14,604 nt of DNA from S139-23 sp047639315 (GTDB taxonomy: Bacteria; Planctomycetota; GCA-002687715; DRQF01): assembly GCA_047639315.1 (NCBI GenBank), contig JBLINQ010000129.1, positions 1 to 14,604 on the forward strand. Reading direction: 5' to 3'. The notes below the pieces were generated by a model. It saw nothing but the letters and a program-made list of their open reading frames with translations, did not search any database and had not been told where the DNA came from. Numbering within the stretch: position 1 is the first letter of the stretch; the number at the start of each line of letters is the position of its first letter. A program made the translations under genes and the position numbers. Below are positions 8,865-14,604 of the stretch, in pieces.

Positions 8865-10097
8865 ATGAGTAATCAACAAACAACAGCCCAAGTTGCGATA
8901 TTGGCCACCCTCGACACCAAGAAACTGGAGGCCGAGTTCTTAGCGGCCCAGATAAGTGAAATCGGCTTGGTACCGATCTTCATTGACGTCGGTGTCGTGG
9001 GCGATGTGACGACCGCCGCGCAATATACGCGCGCAGCGGTGGCTGCCGCTGGGGGCACATCGCTCCAAGAACTGCTCACTGATCCCACACGTGAAACTGC
9101 CGGCCCAGTCATGGCAGCAGGCGCGACAAAGATCTTAGGCGACTTAGTCAAGGACGGCGCTATTGGGGCAGTCATTGGAATCGGTGGCACCCAAGGCACA
9201 TCTCTTTGCTGCCAGGTGATGCAAACACTGCCCTACGGCTTCCCCAAGATCATGGTCTCGACCGTGGCATCCGGTGACACATCGCCATTCGTCGGCATCA
9301 AAGACATTACCATGATGTTCTCTGTGAGTGACCTCTTGGGTCTCAACCCCCTCACACGTACGGTGTTGGCCAATGCGGCCGCTGCAGCCTGCGGCATGGC
9401 CAATCACTCAAAAACGCTCAAGTTCGACAAGAGCAAACCCGTTGTTGCCATGACCAACTTGGGAGTCTTGACCGAGGGAGCGCTCATCGCCCAAGCCCTC
9501 TTGGAAGACGCCGGATTCGAGGTCATCGTTTTTCATGCTGTCGGTTCGGGCGGCCGTGCCATGGAACAGATGATGAAGGAAGGGATGATCACTGCGGTCT
9601 TTGATTATGCCTTAGGTGAGATATCAGACGAGCTCTTTGACGGTTTGCGTGCAAGTGGGCCCGAGCGCCTAACCGTGGCCGGCAAGCTTGGCCTGCCTCA
9701 GGTCATCGTCCCTGGAGGGGCCGAACACCTCGGACTCTTCGTCTCGACTCCGAATGAAGTGCCGGAGAAATACCGGGGTCACAAGCATGTCTTCCATAGC
9801 CCCGTCATCTTCGTGCCGCGCTTGAATGGCGACGAGTTGACTCAAGTTGCGGAATCTGTCGGCCAACGACTGGCTGATTGCACTGCCCCACTGGCCATGT
9901 TCCTTCCCGAAGGTGGAACCAGTCGCTATTCAATTGAAGGTGAAACACTCTGTGACAAAGAAGCTGACGAAGTGTTCTTTGCCGCACTCGAAAAGAGTTT
10001 ACCGTCATCATGCGAGGTCACCAGGCTACCCTTGCATGCAGAGCACCCAGACTTTGTCGGAGCTGCGGTAAAGAAATTGATCTCAATGATCAGATAA
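8865..10097 (+). CDS. Tm-1-like ATP-binding domain protein (UPF0261 family)
   Basis: This 410-residue protein is full length for UPF0261. Family signatures are: an N-terminal ATLDTK segment and FIDVGV strand (about residues 14-40); the glycine-rich GIGGTQGT nucleotide-binding region (about 105); the MVSTVASGDTSPFVG and DITMMFSVSDLLGLN blocks; and in the second half GGRAMEQMMKEG, VPGGAEHLGLF, FLPEGGTSRYS and a C-terminal HPDFVGAAV. The plant relative Tm-1 binds ATP and inhibits tomato mosaic virus replication; the bacterial role is unknown. Its ATG follows the upstream TAG after 2 bp (tagatatg arrangement) with no good ribosome-binding site of its own, which suggests coupled translation. In plant and fungal Tm-1 proteins this domain is fused N-terminally to the TIM-barrel; here the halves are separate and in swapped order. 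It ends 31 bp from the convergent GNAT gene. Confidence 0.9.
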   Translation: MSNQQTTAQVAILATLDTKKLEAEFLAAQISEIGLVPIFIDVGVVGDVTTAAQYTRAAVAAAGGTSLQELLTDPTRETAGPVMAAGATKILGDLVKDGAIGAVIGIGGTQGTSLCCQVMQTLPYGFPKIMVSTVASGDTSPFVGIKDITMMFSVSDLLGLNPLTRTVLANAAAAACGMANHSKTLKFDKSKPVVAMTNLGVLTEGALIAQALLEDAGFEVIVFHAVGSGGRAMEQMMKEGMITAVFDYALGEISDELFDGLRASGPERLTVAGKLGLPQVIVPGGAEHLGLFVSTPNEVPEKYRGHKHVFHSPVIFVPRLNGDELTQVAESVGQRLADCTAPLAMFLPEGGTSRYSIEGETLCDKEADEVFFAALEKSLPSSCEVTRLPLHAEHPDFVGAAVKKLISMIR

Positions 10098-10128
10098 TCA
10101 GAATGTCAAGAAGCGCAGCTTGATCGGG

Positions 10129-10569
10129 TTAGTTGCCAAGCTTCAAAGTCATGTGACGATGGACAACATCGGCCTCAACAAAGGGTTCACCGACAAGCTC
10201 GAAGTCTAACTTGGCGTAGAAAAGAACGGCGTCAAGACGAGAATGGCATGTCACCTCTTCAATCTTGTTCGCTTTGGCGTACTGTACCAGTTGCTTGACC
10301 AACTCTGTCCCGACGCCCTTTCCCTGCATAGACTCACTGACCCCCATTTGCATCAACTGAGCCGATGTTGGGTTTTCAGGGTTGGGATAGAGTACGACGC
10401 AACCGACAACATCCTGGCCTGATATCGCGACAAAATGAAACGAATCCTTGTCGCGCATTTCCCAGCCGAAGTCAGGGATGCCAATGGGGCGCAATAGGAT
10501 TAAGTTCCGGAGTTCTCGCTCGCCCTGATAATAGGGGCTCGCCATGTCAATTGTCAGATATTCGATCAT
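10129..10569 (-). CDS. GNAT-family N-acetyltransferase
   Basis: From ATG 10569 this is a 146-residue single-domain GNAT protein. Motif A is clear: a MGVSESMQGKGVGTEL block whose QGKGVG (residues 82-87) is the acetyl-CoA pyrophosphate loop. The FYAKLDF segment (117-123) and the GEPFVEADVVHRHMTL ending match small ElaA-like GNATs of about 150 residues. ATG 10608 would add 13 residues that do not look like the family N-terminus, and neither start has a strong ribosome-binding site. It should transfer an acetyl group from acetyl-CoA to an amine; the acceptor cannot be told from sequence. It lies 30-69 nt downstream of the SDR gene on the same strand, so the two may share a transcript. It converges with the Tm-1-like gene. 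Confidence 0.87.
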   Translation of the reverse strand: MIEYLTIDMASPYYQGERELRNLILLRPIGIPDFGWEMRDKDSFHFVAISGQDVVGCVVLYPNPENPTSAQLMQMGVSESMQGKGVGTELVKQLVQYAKANKIEEVTCHSRLDAVLFYAKLDFELVGEPFVEADVVHRHMTLKLGN

Positions 10570-10638
10570 CAAGCAAGGTCTCTTCAGGCAATAACGCCAT
10601 TGGGTCATTTTGTATGCAAAAGTCGCTCATGGAGAAAG

Positions 10639-11655
10639 TCATTTTCCTGTGATGGCTACATCCAGCATTTCGATGAGTCGTTCCCGGTTGTAGGAGAAAG
10701 GATGATCTTGATTGAGCTGCACAACTCTCCGAATCGCCGCCTTTATTGTGACCTCAGCCTCTCTCTGATTCGGTACAACCAAGTAACGCCGTTTTGGTTT
10801 CTTGTCGCTCATGGCGTGCAAGAATGCCGCAGCGACGTCATCTGGTTCGGGGTCCTTTGACGGAGAACTTGGTTCTGCCAATATGCGATCGAGAGTCCCC
10901 TTGTAGTGGGAGCCCTTACTCGTGAATCCACGTTTATCAAAGCGCTCACGCATGTTCTCGGTAATGCGTGACTTGTAGTTGCCCGGCTCAATGAGGCTCA
11001 CTTGCACACCGAAGCGCCCCATCTCAATTGCCAAGACATCAGTGAATGCCTCGAGGGCATGCTTACTCATGCAGTATGGGCCGCCCATTCCCCACGCGAC
11101 AGAACCAGAAAGCGAGCCCGTCGACGAGACTCGCCCCTTACTCTTTATCAGCAAAGAAGCGAAGGCCTTGGTGACTCGATATGGTCCGTAGACATTCACA
11201 TCAAGTTGGAAGTGCAAGTCATCTTCGGCAACTTCGATGAGCGGTGCAATCACGGCTACACCAGCGTTGTTGATGAGCCCGAAGAGTCCTCGGCCAGAAG
11301 ATTTGATGGTCTTCACTGCGGCATCGATCTCTTTCGGGATCGTCACGTCAAGCCGAAGGCCCTCAATATTCTTGATCGCAGACAGGGCCTTGATGTCTTT
11401 CTCTTTGCGGGCCCCGGCATAGACATAAAACCCGTTCTTAGCCAACAAGAGAGCCGTCGTCTTGCCAATCCCGGAGCTCGCGCCCGTCACGAGTATCGCC
11501 CTTTGTTTGGGCTCTTCTTGAACTTGCGTGCTTATCGATGGATTTGGCGGCATTGAAGGCCCAGCAAAGTTGATGCGGCCCGACAAGCTCCCACCGGGTG
11601 CAAGAGCAAGAAACATGGCCCAAATAAAGAGAGACCCGATGATGTGCATCTTCAC
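10639..11655 (-). CDS. Short-chain dehydrogenase/reductase (SDR) with N-terminal signal-like segment
   Basis: This 338-residue protein is a classical SDR: nucleotide-binding TGASSGIG (57-64), NNAG (129-132), Asn154, catalytic Ser181, Tyr194 and Lys198 in YCMSK. Arg83 after the second strand hints at NADP(H). It should catalyse reversible oxidation of an alcohol or sterol-like substrate; the actual substrate is unknown. Oddly, residues 5-21 form a hydrophobic stretch after MKMH, like a signal peptide or anchor, and a linker of about 30 residues rich in Pro, Ser and Gln precedes the Rossmann fold. The start is GTG 11655, because AGGAG (11663-11667) lies 7 nt upstream. Starting at ATG 11553 would give an ordinary cytosolic SDR but has no ribosome-binding site. 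It is probably co-transcribed with the downstream GNAT gene and is divergent from the GAPDH gene. Confidence 0.9.
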   Translation of the reverse strand: MKMHIIGSLFIWAMFLALAPGGSLSGRINFAGPSMPPNPSISTQVQEEPKQRAILVTGASSGIGKTTALLLAKNGFYVYAGARKEKDIKALSAIKNIEGLRLDVTIPKEIDAAVKTIKSSGRGLFGLINNAGVAVIAPLIEVAEDDLHFQLDVNVYGPYRVTKAFASLLIKSKGRVSSTGSLSGSVAWGMGGPYCMSKHALEAFTDVLAIEMGRFGVQVSLIEPGNYKSRITENMRERFDKRGFTSKGSHYKGTLDRILAEPSSPSKDPEPDDVAAAFLHAMSDKKPKRRYLVVPNQREAEVTIKAAIRRVVQLNQDHPFSYNRERLIEMLDVAITGK

Positions 11656-11662
11656 AAGACAA

Positions 11663-11667
11663 CTCCT
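11663..11667 (-). promoter_or_regulatory. Shine-Dalgarno site deciding the SDR start
   Basis: On the minus strand this reads AGGAG, with 7 nt to the GTG at 11655 and 13 nt to the ATG at 11649. The spacing favours GTG 11655, so the hydrophobic N-terminus is probably translated. Confidence 0.6.
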
Positions 11668-12025
11668 ACTTCCAGACAGAATCCATTAACCACTTTCGGG
11701 GTGAGGACTGATAGAAACCCAGAACTCTACGATTTCTCGAGTTGTTACGCGCCCCACTTGGGAGTGCTTTCACAGCAATTCCACCGGGATTGACTTTCCT
11801 ATCTTGACCCCGAATCGACTGGTAATGCAGCACCTCCTCATACAGATAAGGACTCAGAGAGGCACTTCGTATCGACTCTGCATGAGCTTGGCTTGCCACT
11901 GCGTGTCGTTCGTAGGCGATTTCCTCGAGAAGACGGAGAGTTCATTTGCAATGGAGAAAATTGAATTTACTATAAGCAAGTAGCTCTACATTTGATCCGT
12001 CATCTTGTCGATTATTGAAGCCATC
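11668..12025. other. Divergent intergenic region between the SDR and GAPDH genes
   Basis: About 358 bp without a convincing gene. It should hold the promoters of both flanking genes. Its right end is AT-rich (about 11941-11995). On the plus strand, TTGCAA (11946-11951) is followed by TACTAT (11968-11973, 16-bp spacing) or TATAAG (11971-11976, 19-bp spacing), a weak promoter candidate for the GAPDH gene. GAAG (12017-12020) sits 5 nt before ATG 12026 as a weak ribosome-binding site. A 77-codon minus-strand frame starting with GTG at 11899 has no recognisable features and is not called. Confidence 0.5.
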
Positions 12026-13033
12026 ATGAAAAACGTCGCAATTAACGGATTCGGCCGTATGGGTCGGCTGGCATTTCGAGCCATCGCAGACAGAGATGAC
12101 CTTCAGGTTGTTGCGATCAACGAGCCAAACGCCAACGCTGAGGTGCTCAGCACCTTATTAGAATTTGATAGCACCCAAGGGCGTTGGCACACCGCGTGCT
12201 CGTTCCATGAGGATCATCTTGTTGTGAGCGGCAACAAGATCCCGGTTTCTAACCACGACAATCCCGTCAACCTCACTTGGGCCTCCGAGTCTGTTGACAT
12301 TGTCTTGGAATGTAGCGGGACGATGCGCGACAAGGAATCTCTCGAAAGTCTCTTTGCAGATGGAGTCAAGAGAGTTGTGGTAAGCGTCCCGGTGAAGGAC
12401 GGCACCCCAAACATTGTCATTGGAGTCAACGACGATCAATTTGACCTCGGAGCCGAGAGAATCGTCACGGCGGCATCGTGCACGACAAATTGCGTTGCCC
12501 CAATCGTCAAAGTCATTCATACGACATTTGAAATCGTTAACGGCCTGTTCACGACCATTCACAATCCTACGAACACGCAGAAAGTTGTTGACGCCCCTCA
12601 TTCCGACCCACGAAGGGCTCGCGCGTCCCAACTCAACTTAATCCCTACGTCGACAAACTCGGCCACGGCGGTGGCATTGATTTTTCCTGAGCTCAAAGGA
12701 AAACTGGACAGTATTGCTGTCCGAGCCCCAGTGCTCAACGCATCTCTCGTTGATTGCGTGTTCCAAGTCGGCTCAAACACTTCGACCGAACAAGTGAACC
12801 AAGTTCTCAAAGATGCGGCGTCTCAAAGCGAATTTGGCAAGATCCTCGGCTTCGAGGAGCGTCCTCTCGTCAGTTGCGACTACGCTGGTGATCCGCGGAG
12901 TGCCATTGTCGATGCCAGTTCGACCAGAGTGATCGGGCAACGCTTGATCAAGATCTTGGCGTGGTATGACAACGAATGGGGCTATGTCAATCGCATGGTC
13001 GAGTTGACTGGGATGGTGGCGAAAGAGATTTAG
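12026..13033 (+). CDS. Glyceraldehyde-3-phosphate dehydrogenase, ArsJ-associated-like subfamily
   Basis: This is a 335-residue GAPDH, the standard length. The start is ATG 12026, which gives the usual KNVAINGFGRMGR Rossmann start; an in-frame TTG at 12005 would add seven non-family residues. Catalytic Cys152 lies in SCTTNC and His179 in the IHNPTNTQ segment; WYDNEWGY is near the C-terminus. It should oxidise glyceraldehyde-3-phosphate with NAD(P)+; Glu33 replaces the usual Asp after the second strand. Several features differ from glycolytic GAPDH and match, from memory, GAPDHs encoded beside arsJ: FDSTQGRWH, HNPTNTQ instead of HAYTNDQ, ARASQLNLIPTSTNSATA, and LNASLVDCVF. Those enzymes form 1-arseno-3-phosphoglycerate for export by ArsJ. 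No arsJ or arsR is in the window, so it may instead be an ordinary central-metabolism GAPDH of this lineage. It is convergent with the beta-barrel gene 28 bp away. Confidence 0.92.
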   Translation: MKNVAINGFGRMGRLAFRAIADRDDLQVVAINEPNANAEVLSTLLEFDSTQGRWHTACSFHEDHLVVSGNKIPVSNHDNPVNLTWASESVDIVLECSGTMRDKESLESLFADGVKRVVVSVPVKDGTPNIVIGVNDDQFDLGAERIVTAASCTTNCVAPIVKVIHTTFEIVNGLFTTIHNPTNTQKVVDAPHSDPRRARASQLNLIPTSTNSATAVALIFPELKGKLDSIAVRAPVLNASLVDCVFQVGSNTSTEQVNQVLKDAASQSEFGKILGFEERPLVSCDYAGDPRSAIVDASSTRVIGQRLIKILAWYDNEWGYVNRMVELTGMVAKEI

Positions 13034-13061
13034 ATTCAAGGCATGAGCTTGGATCAAGGCA

Positions 13062-14012
13062 TCAGAATGTGTGAGAAATCGAAAAACTCACGAAGAACCC
13101 CGGGTCTGCTTGGAAAGTACGACCATTCTCGCCGTTGCGGTCTGAAATATTGAATTCACGATAGATATCGACACCAAACCTCAATTGGAGCCTGGTCTGC
13201 GTTGACGGCGTCCAGCTAGCCCGAGCGAATACGGGAACGCGAAACTCCTGAGCAATCGCATTGAAGTTATCATCGTCGAGGCGATAGCGACGGCCATCGA
13301 GCCCGGCACCAACGCCAAATTGCCAGTCCTTGGTGGCTTGGTAACTGATCTCGGCTTGAGGACCGAGAATGGCGATGCGCCAGTCATCATCGATCTGCCA
13401 GTCGACAATGAAACCCGGTAAGAAAATTGCTGAATCCTCGAACCGAAAAATCGAAGTCACACCAAGCCCTAAGCGGAAGTTGTCGGCGAACTGGTGCCCC
13501 ACCCCAGCCACGATTATGCCAGAGACTCCGTCAGTAAGATCAGCTCCTCCTTCGGCCGCTGCACGGACAGTGGCTTGAATGAGGCCGCCCCAACTCTTGC
13601 TGAACGCTTGAAAGAATGTGACGCCAACGCCAAAAGAATTGACGGAATCCCATGGGTCATTCGTTCCCGGCAGGAAGCTGTTCTGACCTTCGAAGTCGTA
13701 CTGACGGTTCTCAAAGGACAACTGGAAATCGAAGCGTGACCCAAGCCAAGCCCCTCCGCCGTAGTTCAATCGTAGGCGGTTCGACCAAATGTCAATCTCA
13801 CCGTCCGCTCCATCGAGATCTGAGCCAATGATGTACTGGCTCTCCGTTGATAGATTCAATTGCCAAATCTGGCGGCGAAATTCGGCTTGGTCTTCTCCTT
13901 CTGCTTCAGGCACTTGGGGCAGAGCAAGCAGGTCTTGCTGAGCCCGAAGTGTGACTGTCAGGCAGATAAGAACGAGACTCAAGAATGTGATACTGCGAAG
14001 AAGCGAATTCAT
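13062..14012 (-). CDS. Outer-membrane beta-barrel protein (DUF6268-like)
   Basis: This 316-residue protein has a signal peptide (hydrophobic 8-22, likely cleavage after LRA24) and then a mature part dominated by alternating polar/aromatic beta strands with Gly/Asp turns, such as LRLNYGGGAWLGSRFDFQLSF and FRLGLGVTSIFRF. It ends in FSISHTF, the terminal aromatic residue typical of barrels inserted by the BAM machinery. ATG 14012 has AAGGA (14022-14026) 9 nt upstream on the minus strand. The overall pattern resembles the DUF6268 outer-membrane barrels common in planctomycetes; the exact family is from memory and less certain than the barrel call. Function unknown: a channel or structural protein. 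It lies 98 bp downstream of the sortilin-like gene on the same strand, with an inverted repeat between them. Confidence 0.8.
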   Translation of the reverse strand: MNSLLRSITFLSLVLICLTVTLRAQQDLLALPQVPEAEGEDQAEFRRQIWQLNLSTESQYIIGSDLDGADGEIDIWSNRLRLNYGGGAWLGSRFDFQLSFENRQYDFEGQNSFLPGTNDPWDSVNSFGVGVTFFQAFSKSWGGLIQATVRAAAEGGADLTDGVSGIIVAGVGHQFADNFRLGLGVTSIFRFEDSAIFLPGFIVDWQIDDDWRIAILGPQAEISYQATKDWQFGVGAGLDGRRYRLDDDNFNAIAQEFRVPVFARASWTPSTQTRLQLRFGVDIYREFNISDRNGENGRTFQADPGFFVSFSISHTF

Positions 14013-14049
14013 GATGCAAGATCCTTGTCGATATTTGAAGGCAACAATG

Positions 14050-14075
14050 AATGATGCCGAATGAACCGCATCATT
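14050..14075. repeat. Intergenic perfect 8-bp inverted repeat
   Basis: AATGATGC (14050-14057) and GCATCATT (14068-14075) are exact reverse complements separated by 10 nt. The repeat lies between the stop of the sortilin-like gene (14111) and the start of the beta-barrel gene (14012), both on the minus strand. No T-run follows in the direction of transcription, so it is not a standard intrinsic terminator. It could be a protein-binding operator or an mRNA leader hairpin. Confidence 0.4.
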
Positions 14076-14110
14076 GTGAATTCAACCATTTCAGCCAGTG
14101 AAGAAAGTTC

Positions 14111-14604
14111 CTAATCAGGGGTGTCCTCTTCGCCCAGAGTAAGCGCTGACACGCCTTTTTCAGCGATCTTGTTGTTTATTTCAGGCAAAGCGTCCGTCCA
14201 CAGGACTGAGAGTTTCTTTAGCTCGCCATCGATGGCGTGGCTCAACTCCATCTCCACTGCCTTCGCCTGCTTGGTCGGAGCAAAATCGCCGCGCGATGCT
14301 GTCGACGCCACTCCTGCCAATTTGTCGTTCAGTCGAATCGGGAAGTTCAACGGATCTTGGCGGCTCTTGTTCTTCGTCTGATAGAGCGTTTCCTCAATTT
14401 GCGTCATCTGATCGTCTAAGGATTTCATCAAGTCAAGTATCTCCTCATTGCCATCCTTTCCCTTCAATTTTTTCTTCAAGCTGCTCAGCTGAGAACGCAC
14501 CCGACGGATGCGCCGGATCGCCCGGTGAGTCATAGTCAACTGATCACGAATGCCCACGAGAAAGCTGAATTGAGCTTCGAGATCTTTGAGTTCGGCGCTT
14601 GATC
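14111..14604 (-). CDS. C-terminal part of sortilin/BNR-repeat glycosyl hydrolase-like protein, truncated at window edge
   Basis: The frame is open to the right edge of the window; the last 163 residues are visible and the N-terminal part lies outside. The visible part matches the helical C-terminal tail of the large sortilin-like (VPS10/BNR-repeat) 'glycosyl hydrolase' proteins: an AQFSFLVGIRDQLT segment, a charged helix with a likely coiled coil (IRRIRRVRSQLSSLKKKL), a central DPLNFPIRLNDKLA motif, then GDFAPTKQAKAVEMELSHAID and a final helix. The catalytic or beta-propeller part is not present, so activity cannot be judged; family members are usually large, exported, and of uncertain function despite the name. 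An internal GTG at 14557 is not the true start. The beta-barrel gene follows 98 bp downstream. Confidence 0.85.
   Translation of the reverse strand, partial: SSAELKDLEAQFSFLVGIRDQLTMTHRAIRRIRRVRSQLSSLKKKLKGKDGNEEILDLMKSLDDQMTQIEETLYQTKNKSRQDPLNFPIRLNDKLAGVASTASRGDFAPTKQAKAVEMELSHAIDGELKKLSVLWTDALPEINNKIAEKGVSALTLGEEDTPD

Noticed and set aside
10106..10123. TCAAG/CTTGA stem between the Tm-1-like and GNAT genes as a possible bidirectional terminator
   Set aside because: A 5-bp stem with an 8-nt loop and no T-run is too weak for an intrinsic terminator.
11666..11899. 77-codon minus-strand frame in the SDR-GAPDH spacer, starting with GTG
   Set aside because: No family resemblance, no ribosome-binding site seen, and it runs into the SDR ribosome-binding site; too weak to call as a gene.
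12005..12025. TTG upstream start for GAPDH
   Set aside because: It adds seven residues before the conserved GAPDH N-terminus; ATG 12026 fits the family start.

Overview
The window looks like chromosomal DNA from a member of the Planctomycetota/Verrucomicrobiota (PVC) group. The best evidence is the very long minus-strand gene (2839-7782). It has the Pirellula/Verrucomicrobium-type architecture: a degenerate SGNH domain, a 'membrane-bound dehydrogenase' beta-propeller and a C-terminal CxxCH haem domain. The exported sialate O-acetylesterase-like protein, the TPR protein and the sortilin/BNR-type glycosyl hydrolase C-terminus fit the same lineage. Base composition looks even throughout. I saw no tRNA, rRNA, CRISPR array, insertion sequence or integrase, so this reads as resident chromosome rather than an inserted element.

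Left part (1-7782): the 3' end of a TPR protein gene (+) is followed by an exported two-copy CE6/SASA-type esterase (+). The esterase converges, with only 4 bp between stop codons, on a 1,647-residue lipoprotein-like redox protein (-). That protein joins an SGNH-like domain, a beta-propeller, HEAT-like repeats, PA14, an azurin-type copper domain and a cytochrome c domain in one chain. The esterase and the redox protein both look extracytoplasmic and may both act on polysaccharide-derived substrates, but this is inference.

Middle (7783-10097): a 219-bp divergent spacer carries a plausible promoter for the redox gene. It leads to a tight plus-strand pair: a PEP-hydrolase-like TIM-barrel protein and, 2 bp later, a Tm-1-like (UPF0261) ATP-binding protein. 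These are the two halves that are fused in the plant Tm-1 family, and their bacterial biochemical role is not established.

Right part (10098-14604): a minus-strand SDR-GNAT pair follows, in which the SDR unusually begins with a signal-peptide-like segment backed by a good ribosome-binding site. A ~370-bp divergent spacer separates it from a plus-strand GAPDH whose sequence signature resembles the ArsJ-associated (arsenate-detoxifying) GAPDH branch, although no arsJ or arsR lies in the window. Last come a minus-strand outer-membrane beta-barrel protein and the 3' end of a sortilin-like glycosyl hydrolase gene that runs off the right edge, with a perfect 8-bp inverted repeat between them.

The most interesting points are the multi-cofactor fusion protein, two different SGNH-type domains that have lost catalytic residues, the split Tm-1 pair, the apparently exported SDR, and the orphan ArsJ-type GAPDH.
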